Assembly: GCA_014376425.1 (NCBI GenBank) | Contig: JACMRO010000514.1 | Coordinates: forward strand, 1-32,238 | Length of the DNA stretch: 32,238 nt | Direction of reading: 5' to 3' | From: Rubritepida sp. | GTDB taxonomy: Bacteria; Pseudomonadota; Alphaproteobacteria; Acetobacterales; Acetobacteraceae | Shown: positions 22,191-31,100 of the stretch, piece by piece | Layout of the letters: the number at the start of each line of letters is the position of its first letter | How positions within the stretch are numbered: position 1 is the first letter of the stretch | The notes under the pieces: model-generated | Seen by the model: only the letters and a program-made list of their open reading frames with translations | Database searches by the model: none | Told to the model about the DNA's origin: nothing | Translations under genes and position numbers: made by a program

Positions 22191-24109
22191 GCCCGGGCGG
22201 CCGCCCGGCGCCGCGACCGCAGCAGTGCCAGACCGATTGCGAAGAGCGTGACCAGAAGCGGTACGGCGGCGATATTGAAGACGCGCAACCGGCTTTCAAG
22301 CGCCTCGATGTCGCGCCGCAATTCCAGCTGCACGCTGCGAAGCTGGCGGCGCGTGGCGGTGATCTCCTCGCGCGCGCGATCTATCTCGGCGCGCTGCTCG
22401 GGGGTTATCAGGCTCTGGTTGCGCTCACCACCGGCGCCGCCAGCTGGCGCTCCCTGCCGCAATTCGCGCAGCCGGCGTTCGGTCGCCTCCAGACGCTCCC
22501 GCAGGCCGAGCTCGGTCTGCCTGTACTGCGCATCGGCCTGACGGCGGATCGCCTCCACCGCCTCGAATGGCCGCAGCGATTCGCCGCGGCTGCGCAAGCC
22601 GATCAGCGCATCCGAGCCGCCCAGCTGCTCGGCGATGTTGACCACGAAGCTACCATTGCCGGCAAAGGGCGTGGCCACCTGCTGGCCGAAGAAATCCTGC
22701 ACGCGCACCCAGAAGCGATCGTCCAGCAGGTCGGTGTCGTTGATCACCACCAGGTTTGCGACGTCATCGCTGCCGGTCTTGTGCGGCGGCATGTTCTCTA
22801 CGCGGGTGGCGCCCTCGGCCAGCGCGGGCAGGCCTTCGGGAAAGGCGCTGCGCAGCGCGCCGCTGATGCGCGCGGCGATAACGTGCCGCCGCCCATCGGC
22901 GCGGAAATCGGCCAGGATGCGGGTAGGGTTTGCCTGCTCGCGCACCCGCGCCGCGTCCATGATCATGGACTGGTTCGAGCTGGTGAGTAGCGGTGTGAAC
23001 ACGGTCGTGGCACCGGCGCGCGGCCGCACCTCGCCGGCGCTACCCACGCTGACCTGCTCGAGCTGCGCCGTCACCAGCTCGTCACGGTTCAGGCTGTCGC
23101 CCTGCATGGCGTACCAGGCCACGTAGTCGACCGCCTGCACCCGGTCGCGCTCCCCGGCCCGTACCCGCCAGGCGCCGCGCAGGTCCAGCACGACCTGGTC
23201 GTTCACCGTCTCCACCCCCCAGGCATTGAGCAGGCGGTCGAGGTTCGACGCGGTATCGGGCGGCGGCGCGCCGGGGGGAGCTGCGGCACGCGCCGCCTGC
23301 ATCTCGCTATGCGGGTCGACCATGGCCAGCAGCCGGCCGCCGCGCATCACGAACTGGTCGATGGCGTAAAGGGTCGTGTCGGGCAGGTTCTGTGGGTGCA
23401 CCAGCATCAGCACGCGGATGTCAGGGTCGATCAGCTGCGCGTCAGGGGCCAGGTCGCGCAGGGTCACGAACTGCCGAAGCTGGTTGATCACCACCTGCGG
23501 CTGGGCGAGCGCGGGCTGGCGCAGCATCATCGCCCGCGGGTCGCCGTTCAGCGGCAGCGCCGTCAGCAGGCCCACGACAGGGCGCGCGGGGTTAGAGAGT
23601 TCGTAGATCAGCCGGGTGAGATCGAGCTCGAGGAAACGCTCGCGCTCGGGTTGAAAGAACGGGATGGTCCGCTCCTCGTCGGCCACGTTGCTGGCGGCCA
23701 AGCCGAAGAAGACCTGCTCGCCCGCCTGGTCCAGCGGCACCGCCTGCAGCCCCAGCGAAGTGGCGCGATCCTCCGTGTCGGAGAACGGCTCGGGGTCGAG
23801 GATTTCCAGCCGCAGCTTGCCGGCGCTCGCGGCGACGTACTCCGCCAGCATGTCGCGCACCCGCTCGGCATAGGCGCCGTAGACAGGGATCTCGGCACCC
23901 AGGCGGCGCGAGTAGAACAACCGCAGCGTGACCGGGTCGCGCAGGCCCGCCAGCACCTGCCGGCTGCCGGCGGACAGGGTGTAGAGACGGGCCTGGGTGA
24001 GGTCGAAGCGGGCATGGGTGGCGAAGCGGTCGGCCAGCATATTCACGCCGATGGCCAATGCCGCCGCCGCGATGAGACCGAAGGTCGAGAACCAGAGTCT
24101 GCGCGCCAT
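22187..24109 (-). CDS. GldG-like ABC transporter-associated auxiliary protein
   Basis: A 640-residue protein with one N-terminal membrane helix (WFSTFGLIAAAALAIGVNML, about 5-24), a long extracytoplasmic region and a C-terminal helix (AVPLLVTLFAIGLALL) ending in an Arg-rich tail. After the first helix comes RFDLTQARLYTLSAGSRQVL, the typical opening of the GldG/ABC-type uncharacterised domain, then PVTLRLFYSRRLGAEIPVYG. Two heptad-like stretches (ERLEATERRLRELRQ and REEITATRRQLRSVQLELRR) precede the last helix and probably form a coiled coil. GldG works with GldA/GldF in Bacteroidetes gliding, but homologues occur widely without gliding, so motility should not be assumed. The start ATG at 24109 overlaps the permease stop (TGATG). 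The open frame continues upstream, but that part is the permease in another frame. Confidence 0.9.
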   Translation of the reverse strand: MARRLWFSTFGLIAAAALAIGVNMLADRFATHARFDLTQARLYTLSAGSRQVLAGLRDPVTLRLFYSRRLGAEIPVYGAYAERVRDMLAEYVAASAGKLRLEILDPEPFSDTEDRATSLGLQAVPLDQAGEQVFFGLAASNVADEERTIPFFQPERERFLELDLTRLIYELSNPARPVVGLLTALPLNGDPRAMMLRQPALAQPQVVINQLRQFVTLRDLAPDAQLIDPDIRVLMLVHPQNLPDTTLYAIDQFVMRGGRLLAMVDPHSEMQAARAAAPPGAPPPDTASNLDRLLNAWGVETVNDQVVLDLRGAWRVRAGERDRVQAVDYVAWYAMQGDSLNRDELVTAQLEQVSVGSAGEVRPRAGATTVFTPLLTSSNQSMIMDAARVREQANPTRILADFRADGRRHVIAARISGALRSAFPEGLPALAEGATRVENMPPHKTGSDDVANLVVINDTDLLDDRFWVRVQDFFGQQVATPFAGNGSFVVNIAEQLGGSDALIGLRSRGESLRPFEAVEAIRRQADAQYRQTELGLRERLEATERRLRELRQGAPAGGAGGERNQSLITPEQRAEIDRAREEITATRRQLRSVQLELRRDIEALESRLRVFNIAAVPLLVTLFAIGLALLRSRRRAAARA

Positions 24110-24831
24110 CAGTCGGCCTTCCGATGGTCGAGCACCACATTGTTCACGAACAACCAGAAGGCGATGAAGCTGGCGAAGAAGACCACGTCGCGCGCCGAGA
24201 CGACGCCACGGGTGAAGCCGGAGAAGCGGTCGGTCACCGACAGCGCGCGGGCCACATCGGCCAGCACCGGCAGGTTGGTGGTCAGGAAGGCGGTGACCAC
24301 GGGCGAGCCCGCGGCCGCGAAGATGAAACAGCCGGCGACGGCAAGCACGAAGGCCACAACCTGGTTCTTGGTCAGCGCCGAGATCGCCGCACCCAGCGCC
24401 AGATACGCGCCGGCCACGAACAGGCATCCGACGTAACCGGCCAGGACGACGCCATTATCCGGCTCGCCCAGCCAGTTTATTGTTAGCCATAGCGGGAAGG
24501 TCAGGGCCAGGGCGATGGCGCAAAACGCCCAGGCGGCCAGGAACTTGCCCACCACGGCGTGCCACTGCGGCATCGGCAGGGTCAGCAGCAGCTCGATGGT
24601 GCCGAGGCGGCGTTCCTCGGCCCAGAGCCGCATCGTCAGCGCCGGCACCAGGAACAGGAACAGCCAGGGCACGAAGGAAAAGAAGGGGTTCAGGTCGGCC
24701 TGGCCGCGAGCGAAGAAATTGCCCAGCGTAAAGGTCAGCACGCCCGACATCACCAGGAAGATGACGATGAAGACGTAGGCCACGGGGGTGGCGAAATAGC
24801 CGGCTAGCTCGCGGCGGGCAACGGCGATCAT
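24109..24831 (-). CDS. ABC-2 type transporter permease (GldF-like)
   Basis: A 240-residue membrane protein with about six hydrophobic helices, of the ABC-2 permease type. It opens with MIAVARRELAGYFATPVAYV and later has PALTMRLWAEERRLGTIELL, the cytoplasmic coupling segment seen in GldF/NosY-like permeases (TMRL.AEER..GTIE.L). Further helices are FCAIALALTFPLWLTINWL and VVAFVLAVAGCFIFAAA. It would pair with the ATPase at 24917-25672 and the GldG-like protein. The ATG at 24831 matches the family N-terminus but has no Shine-Dalgarno sequence; it overlaps the stop of a 30-codon ORF as ATGA, so it may be translated by coupling to that ORF. A TTG at 24876 would add 15 atypical residues. Confidence 0.93.
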   Translation of the reverse strand: MIAVARRELAGYFATPVAYVFIVIFLVMSGVLTFTLGNFFARGQADLNPFFSFVPWLFLFLVPALTMRLWAEERRLGTIELLLTLPMPQWHAVVGKFLAAWAFCAIALALTFPLWLTINWLGEPDNGVVLAGYVGCLFVAGAYLALGAAISALTKNQVVAFVLAVAGCFIFAAAGSPVVTAFLTTNLPVLADVARALSVTDRFSGFTRGVVSARDVVFFASFIAFWLFVNNVVLDHRKAD

Positions 24832-24920
24832 GGGCGCGCCATGGCGTCGGGGGATGGCCGGGTCGGGCCTGGCCAAGAAAGTCCAACCCGGTCACCACCT
24901 GCGGGTTCGTGGGGGCTCAT
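24828..24920 (-). CDS. Possible 30-codon ORF bridging ABC ATPase and permease genes
   Basis: The ATG at 24920 overlaps the ATPase stop as ATGA, and the TGA at 24830-24828 overlaps the permease ATG as ATGA. The 30-residue product starts MSPHEPAGGDRVGLSWPGPT and ends DAMARP; it is Pro-rich with no helix or domain. GGAG lies 8 bases before its ATG, whereas the permease has no ribosome site of its own. It may be a translational bridge rather than a functional peptide. The frame is also open upstream, as many are in this DNA, so coding status is uncertain. Confidence 0.4.
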   Translation of the reverse strand: MSPHEPAGGDRVGLSWPGPTRPSPDAMARP

Positions 24921-25672
24921 GCCGGGCGCTCCGTCGTCAGCGCGCGGAACACCTCTTCGAGGCTGCGCCCGGTCTGTTCCAGCACAGAGGGTGGCGCGTC
25001 CACCACCACGCGGCCGCGGGCGATGATGATGGCGCGGGTGCAGACGGCGCCGACCTCTTCGAGGATGTGGGTCGAGATGATGATCGCGCGGTCGGGCGCC
25101 AGGTCGCGGATCAGGGCACGCACCTCGTGCTTCTGGTTCGGGTCCAGCCCGTCGGTCGGTTCGTCCAGCACCAGCACCGGTGGTTCGTGCAACAAGGCCT
25201 GGGCCAGGCCGACGCGGCGCTTGAAGCCCTTGGACAGCGTCTCGATCGGCTGCAGCCGCACCCCCTCCAGCTGAGTCCGCTCCATCGCCCGGGCAACGCG
25301 GCGCGTGCGCTCGGCGCCGTGGTAGCCACGGATGCGGGCCGTGAAGCCCAGGAAGGCGGCGACGGTCATCTCCGGATAGGTGGGCGCGCCTTCGGGCAGG
25401 AAGCCCAGGGATCGCTTGGCGCGGACGGGCTCTTCCGCGACATCGGCGCCACAAATGCGGGCGGTGCCGGCGCTGGGCGGCATGAAGCCCGCCAGCATCC
25501 GCATGGTGGTGGATTTGCCGGCGCCGTTGGGGCCGAGGAAGCCCACCACCTCACCACGCGCGACGGAGAAGGTGACGTCGTCCACGGCGGTGAAGCCGCC
25601 GAGGCGCTTGGTCAGGTGCTCGATCTCGATCAATGCGGTCAACGCCGGCCCCCAAGGCTGCGTGAGGTGCAT
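24917..25672 (-). CDS. ABC transporter ATPase (GldA/NatA-like)
   Basis: A 251-residue cytoplasmic ATPase. Walker A is GPNGAGKST (47-55), the signature is LSKGFKRRVGLAQAL (146-160), Walker B is VLVLDEP (166-172), with the D-loop GLDPNQ and the H-loop in IIISTHILEEV. LSKGFKRR instead of LSGGQ is normal for the drug-exporter and GldA branches. It powers the permease and GldG-like subunit encoded downstream. The ATG at 25672 lacks a clear ribosome site; the family core begins at about residue 14, so a TTG at 25642 is an alternative start. The 145 bp upstream to the recG stop must hold the operon promoter unless it is read from recG; no clear promoter boxes are visible there. Confidence 0.95.
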   Translation of the reverse strand: MHLTQPWGPALTALIEIEHLTKRLGGFTAVDDVTFSVARGEVVGFLGPNGAGKSTTMRMLAGFMPPSAGTARICGADVAEEPVRAKRSLGFLPEGAPTYPEMTVAAFLGFTARIRGYHGAERTRRVARAMERTQLEGVRLQPIETLSKGFKRRVGLAQALLHEPPVLVLDEPTDGLDPNQKHEVRALIRDLAPDRAIIISTHILEEVGAVCTRAIIIARGRVVVDAPPSVLEQTGRSLEEVFRALTTERPA

Positions 25673-25817
25673 CGCGCAGCCGATTTCCATTGGCAAGGGG
25701 GAAAGCAGGCCCGAGTTGCCGCCACGGCACGGGACACACCCTGCGAAACCGGATTCCACGCCCGGTCGCGGCCGCAGGCAAAGGTGATGGGGCGACCGCG
25801 CGTGGCGACGCGTTAGG

Positions 25818-27872
25818 CTACCCGGCGCCCAGCAGCAGCGCCGCATCCTCCCGCCCGAACAGCCGCAGCAGCAGCCGCACCGCCGCGCCGCGTTCACTGG
25901 CCAGGCCAGGGTCGCGGTGCAGCAACAACTCCGCATCATCCCGCGCCAACTGCACCAGCCGCGCCTGCGCCTGGCCGTCCTCCAACGGCAGCCTTGCCAT
26001 CTCGTGGCCGGACTGGCGGGTGCCCAGCGCCTCGCCCGCACCGCGCAGACGGAAATCCTCATCGGCGATGACGAAGCCGTCCTCGGTGTCGCGCAGGATC
26101 GACAGGCGGTCGCGCGCCGCCCGCCCCGCCGCTTCGTCGTAGAGCAGCATGCAATAGCTGCGGGCCGCACCCCGGCCGACGCGTCCCCGCAGCTGGTGCA
26201 GCTGGGCCAGGCCGAAGCGCTCGGCGTGCTCGATCACCATCACGGTCGCCTCGGGCACGTCGACGCCCACTTCGATGACGGTGGTGGCAACCAGCAGCCG
26301 CGCCTCGCCGGCCGCGAAGCGCGCCAGCGCGGCCTCGCGCACCGCCACATCCAGCCGGCCGTGCGCCAACGCCACCCCCTCGCCGAAGCGTTCGCGCAGT
26401 TCGGCGAAGCGGGTTTCGGCGGCGGCCACCTCCATCGTCTCGCTTTCGGCCACATGCGGGCAGACCCAGTAGATGCGGGCACCGCCGGCCAGGGCGCGAC
26501 CACAGGCGGCGATGACATCCTCAAGGTTCGCGAGGCCATGCACGCTGGTGGCGATGGGCTGCCGCCCGGCCGGCTTGCCGGTGATGCGGCTGACCTCCAT
26601 TTCGCCCCAATGGGTCAGCAGCAGGGTGCGCGGGATGGGCGTCGCCGTCATCACCAGCAGGTCGGTGGCAGCGCCCTTGCCGGCCAGGGTCAGGCGCTGC
26701 TGCACGCCGAAGCGGTGCTGCTCATCCACCACCGCCAGGCCCAGGTCGCGGAAGGTGACGCCGTCCTGGAACAGCGCGTGGGTGCCGATGGCGATGTCGA
26801 TGCCACCATCGGCCAGGCCGGCCAGCACGCGCCGCCGCTCGGCCGGCTTCACGCTGCCGCTGAGCAGCGCCACCTGGGCCGGGGCGCAGAGGCGGGTCAG
26901 GGTGCGCAGATGCTGCCGGGCCAGCAATTCGGTCGGCACCATCAGCGCGGCCTGGGTGCCGGCCTCGACCGCGCGCAGCATCGCCAGCAACGCGACCAGC
27001 GTCTTGCCGCTGCCGACATCGCCCTGCAGCAGGCGAAGCATGCGGGCGGGCGCGGCCAGATCGGCGCCGATCTCGGCCAGGGCCGCGGCCTGGCTGGCGG
27101 TGGGGGCGTGGCCGAACAAGGCCAGCGCGCCGGCGCGGCGGCTGCCATTGCCCAGCAGCGCGCGGCCGGGCTGGGCCCGTGCGCGGCGCCGGGCCAGGGC
27201 CATGGCGACCTGGCCGGCCAGCTGCTCGTCATAGGCCAGGCGGGCGCGGGCGCCGGGCGCCGGGCCGGCGTGGACGGCGCGCAAGGCGGCCGCGAAACAC
27301 GGCCAGTTCTCGCGCCGCACCAGGGGCGGGTCGGCCCATTCCTCCAGCTCGGGCAGCAGCGCCAGGGCGCCGGCCAGCGCGGCTGCGATGTGGTGCGGGC
27401 GCAGGCCCTCGGTCATCGGGTAGATCGCCTGGCGCTCGGGCAGGTCGGCCGCGTCGCGCGCCACGGCGGGGCTCATCATCGACCATCCCTCGCCTTCCGG
27501 CCGTAGCCTGCCGGCGACAAAGCGGGGTTCGCCGCGCGGCAGCCTGCTCTCTATCCACGGCAGATGCGCCTGCATGAAGCGCAGCGTCACCCGCGCCGTC
27601 CGCACCTCGACATAGCGCGCACCCTTGGAGGAGCGAACGGCGCGGTGGCCCTCCGCCACCACGGGCAGCACCACTTCGCAGTCTGGCGGCGCGTCCTGCG
27701 GGCCGTCGATGTGCAGCCGCTCGGCAAAGCGCTCGGGCAGGTGCAGCAGCAGGTCCAGCACCCGCTTGCCACCAATCGCCTGCTCCAGCCGCGCCGCCGT
27801 GGTGGGGCCCACGCCGCGCAACGCCGATAGCGGCGCTTCGAGGGGGTTGATTGGGCTGACAGGGGGGCGCAC
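25818..27872 (-). CDS. recG: ATP-dependent DNA helicase RecG
   Basis: A 684-residue superfamily 2 helicase of the usual RecG length that remodels stalled replication forks and Holliday junctions. The N-terminal wedge part begins MRPPVSPINPLEAPLSALRG and contains the helix-hairpin-like VGPTTAARLEQAIG. The helicase core has Walker A GDVGSGKT (284-291), a DEQH box in VVDEQHRFGVQQRL, TATPIPRTLL, and the motif VI block QLHQLRGRVGRG. The start is a GTG at 27872, with only 20 bp to the divergent sdhE ATG and no ribosome site; a TATAGG box ends 5 bases before it. The family N-terminus agrees with this start. It converges with nothing; the ABC operon follows in the same direction after 145 bp. Confidence 0.97.
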   Translation of the reverse strand: MRPPVSPINPLEAPLSALRGVGPTTAARLEQAIGGKRVLDLLLHLPERFAERLHIDGPQDAPPDCEVVLPVVAEGHRAVRSSKGARYVEVRTARVTLRFMQAHLPWIESRLPRGEPRFVAGRLRPEGEGWSMMSPAVARDAADLPERQAIYPMTEGLRPHHIAAALAGALALLPELEEWADPPLVRRENWPCFAAALRAVHAGPAPGARARLAYDEQLAGQVAMALARRRARAQPGRALLGNGSRRAGALALFGHAPTASQAAALAEIGADLAAPARMLRLLQGDVGSGKTLVALLAMLRAVEAGTQAALMVPTELLARQHLRTLTRLCAPAQVALLSGSVKPAERRRVLAGLADGGIDIAIGTHALFQDGVTFRDLGLAVVDEQHRFGVQQRLTLAGKGAATDLLVMTATPIPRTLLLTHWGEMEVSRITGKPAGRQPIATSVHGLANLEDVIAACGRALAGGARIYWVCPHVAESETMEVAAAETRFAELRERFGEGVALAHGRLDVAVREAALARFAAGEARLLVATTVIEVGVDVPEATVMVIEHAERFGLAQLHQLRGRVGRGAARSYCMLLYDEAAGRAARDRLSILRDTEDGFVIADEDFRLRGAGEALGTRQSGHEMARLPLEDGQAQARLVQLARDDAELLLHRDPGLASERGAAVRLLLRLFGREDAALLLGAG

Positions 27873-27885
27873 GGACGCCTATATG
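27856..27885 (+). promoter_or_regulatory. Candidate sdhE-mfd promoter, overlapping a recG -10 box
   Basis: CTGACA (27856-27861, 5/6 to a -35 box) lies inside recG, followed after 18 bp by TATATG (27880-27885, 4/6 to a -10 box) and, 7 bases on, the sdhE ATG. On the opposite strand TATAGG (27883-27878) overlaps it by four bases and would serve recG. Both mRNAs would be leaderless or nearly so. Confidence 0.4.
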
Positions 27886-27892
27886 CCACGCG

Positions 27893-28180
27893 ATGACCGA
27901 AACAGAACTGTCCCCGCGCCGCCGCCGCATCGTCTTTCGCGCCCATCACCGCGGTACCAGGGAGGCGGATCTGATGGTCGGCCGCTTCGTCACCCGCCAT
28001 ATCGCGGTCTTTACCGAGGCCGAGATGGATGACCTGGAAGCCGTGCTCGCTTACCAGGACCCCGACCTGACCGACTGGCTGACCGGCCGCCTGCCGATTC
28101 CCGACAGCCACGCCACGCCGATGCTGATGCGGATGGCCGCGGAATGCGCCGAACCGGGCGCGGGCATGGCATCCACATGA
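27893..28180 (+). CDS. sdhE: SdhE family FAD assembly factor
   Basis: A 95-residue protein of the SdhE/Sdh5 (DUF339) family, which helps attach FAD covalently to the succinate dehydrogenase flavoprotein subunit. The required RGxxE motif is RGTRE at residues 20-24, followed by ADLMVGRFV; the second conserved block is EAVLAYQDPDLTDWLTGR. The last 20 residues are a little longer than the family core and overlap the mfd start. No ribosome site precedes the ATG at 27893, and the nearest divergent start is 20 bp away. The succinate dehydrogenase genes are not in the window. The placement between recG and mfd is a known alphaproteobacterial arrangement and does not imply a repair function. Confidence 0.94.
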   Translation: MTETELSPRRRRIVFRAHHRGTREADLMVGRFVTRHIAVFTEAEMDDLEAVLAYQDPDLTDWLTGRLPIPDSHATPMLMRMAAECAEPGAGMAST

Positions 28181-31100
28181 TTACTCTCTACGGCGCGCCC
28201 GAGGGGGTGGACGCCACCTTGCTGCGCGCCCGCCGCGCTGAGGCCGCAGGCCCCGTGCTGCATGTGACGCGCGACGATGCCCGCATGGCGCGGCTGGAGG
28301 AGGCGCTGGCCTTCTTCATGCCCGAGGCACAGGTGCTGCGCTTCCCGGCCTGGGACTGCCTGCCCTACGATCGCGTCTCGCCCAACCCCGAGATCGTGTC
28401 CGAGCGTGTCTCCACCCTGGCGGTGCTGGCGGAGAAGGCCACCCGGCCGCGCATCGTGCTGACGACGGTGAATGCGCTGGTGCAGAAGGTGCCGCCCCGC
28501 AGCATTTTCTCGGGCAGCACGCTGGCATTGCGCAAGGGCGGGCGGGTGACGCCTGAGGCCATCATCGGCTTCCTGGAATCCAATGGCTACAACCGGGCCG
28601 ACACCGTGATGGAGCATGGCGAGTATGCCGTGCGCGGCGGCATCATCGACCTGTTCCCGGCCGGCGAGCCCGAGCCCATCCGCATCGACATGTTTGGCGA
28701 CGAGATCGACGCCATGCGGCGCTTCGACCCCGGCACGCAGCGCTCGGCGATCGTGGTCGAATCCTTCACCCTGCGCCCGGTGGGCGAGGTGTTCCTGGAC
28801 CGGGACGGCATCGCGCGCTTCCGCGAGGGCTACCGCGAGCTGTTCGGCGCAGCGGCGGCCGATGACCCGCTCTATGTCTCGATCTCCGCCGGCCGCCGGC
28901 ACCCCGGCATGGAGCACTGGGCCGGGCTGTTCCACGACCGGATGGAGACGCTGCTGGACCATCTGGGCCCGGATGCGATGGTCAGCCTCGATTACCAGGC
29001 GGGCGACGTGCTGACGGCGCGGCTGGAGATGATCGCCGACCATTACGAGGCCCGTCGCGTGCCCGCGCGCATTGCCGATGGCGAGGTGCCCTATCGCCCC
29101 GCACCCCCCGCCCGGCTGTATCTCGACCGCGCCGGCTGGGACGCCATGCTGGAGGACAGCCAGCTTGCCATCCTGTCGCCCTTCAACAAGCCCGATGGCG
29201 TCGCCGGCGTCGATGCCGGCGGCCGCCAGGGCCGGCTGTTCATGGATGTGCGCCAGGCCGGCGAGAACGTCTTCCGCGCCTATGCCGCGCATGCCGAGAC
29301 GCAAGCCAGCCGCGGCCGGCGAAACGTGGTGGCGGCCTGGACGCGCGGATCGGCCGAACGGCTGCGCCACATGCTGGCCGAGAACCGGGTGCCGGCCGAG
29401 ACGGTGGCCGACGCCTACGGGCTGGGTCGGCTCGACGCCGGCGTGGTCGCCGTGGCGGTGCTGCCGTTGGAGCGCGGCTTCATCACCGACAAGCTGGCCA
29501 TCTGCGCCGAGCAGGACCTGCTGGGCGAGCGCATTTCCCGCCCGCCCCGGCGCAAGAAGCGCGCCGACCAGTTCATCGCCGACGCCACAGGCATCGAGGT
29601 GGGCGACCTGCTGGTGCACCAGGAGCACGGCATCGGCCGCTATGACGGGCTGGAGACGCTGACCGTCTCGGGCGCGCCGCATGACTGCCTGAAGATGCTG
29701 TATTCCGGCGACGACAAGCTGTTCGTGCCGGTCGAGAACATCGAGGTGCTGTCCCGCTTCGGCAGCGAGGGCGGCGTGGCGCTGGACAAGCTGGGCGGTG
29801 TTGCCTGGCAGAACCGGAAGGCCAAGGCCAAGCAGAAGATCGCTGACATGGCGGTGCAGCTGATCCGCGTCGCCGCCGAGCGCCGCACGCGGGAGGCCGA
29901 CGCCTTCCACCCGCCCGAAGGCGCGTGGGACGAGTTCTGCGCCCGCTTCCCCTTCATCGAGACCGACGACCAGACCCGCGCCATCGCCGATGTGCTGGAG
30001 GACTTCTCCGTCGGACGGCCGATGGACCGCCTCATTTGCGGCGATGTCGGCTTCGGCAAGACGGAGGTGGCGCTGCGGGCCGCATTCATTGCCGCCATGG
30101 CCGGAACCCAAGTGGCGGTGGTGGTGCCGACGACGCTGCTGGCGCGGCAGCATTTCCGCACCTTCACGGCGCGATTCGAGGGGCTGGCGATGAAGGTCGC
30201 GCAGCTCAGCCGCATGGTCACGCCGAAGGATGCCGCCGTGGTCAAGGCCGGCCTGGCCGACGGCACCATCAACATTGTCATCGGCACCCACGCGCTACTG
30301 GCTAAGGGGATTGAGTTCAGCGAACTCGGCCTGGTGATCGTCGATGAGGAGCAGCATTTCGGCGTCGCCCACAAGGAGCGGCTCAAGTCGCTCAAGACCG
30401 ACGTTCACGTGTTGACGCTGACCGCGACCCCTATCCCGCGCACCCTGCAGCTGGCGCTGACCGGCGTGCGCGAGATGAGCATCATCGCGACGCCGCCAAC
30501 CGACCGCCTGGCGGTGCGCACCTTCATCATGCCGTGGGACCCGGTGGTGCTGCGCGAGGCGGTGCAGCGGGAACGCTTCCGCGGCGGCCAGATCTTCTGC
30601 GTGGTGCCGCGGCTGGAGGACATGCCCAAGGTGGCCGAGAGGCTGCGCGAGATCGTGCCCGAGGCGCGCATCACCGAGGCGCATGGCCGGCTGACGCCGA
30701 CCGAGCTGGAACGCGTGATGACCGAGTTCGGCGATGCGAAATGGGACATCCTGCTGTCCACCAACATCGTGGAGTCCGGCCTGGACATGCCGGCGGTGAA
30801 CACGCTGATCATCCACCGCGCCGACATGTTCGGCCTGGCGCAGCTCTACCAGCTGCGCGGCCGGGTGGGGCGCGGCAAGCAGCGCGGCTACGCCTACCTG
30901 ACCTGGCCGGCGGCGCACCGGCTCAGTGCGTCTGCGCAAAAACGCATGGAGGTGATGCAGACGCTGGACAATCTGGGCGCCGGCTTCACCCTGGCGAGCC
31001 ACGACCTGGACATCCGCGGCGCGGGCAATCTGCTGGGCGACGAGCAGTCCGGCCACATCCGTGAGGTCGGCATCGAGCTCTATCAGCAGATGCTGGAGGA

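Noticed and set aside
20767..25672. Gliding motility operon
   Set aside because: Although ATPase, permease and GldG-like genes are present, the same trio is common in non-gliding bacteria and no other gliding genes occur here.
24917..26170. 417-codon form of the ABC ATPase reaching into recG
   Set aside because: The first 166 codons lie mostly in recG in another frame and have no ATPase similarity; the fold begins near the ATG at 25672.
28051..30291. 746-codon minus-strand frame opposite mfd
   Set aside because: Gly/Arg/His/Gln-rich shadow of the mfd codons with no recognisable domain.
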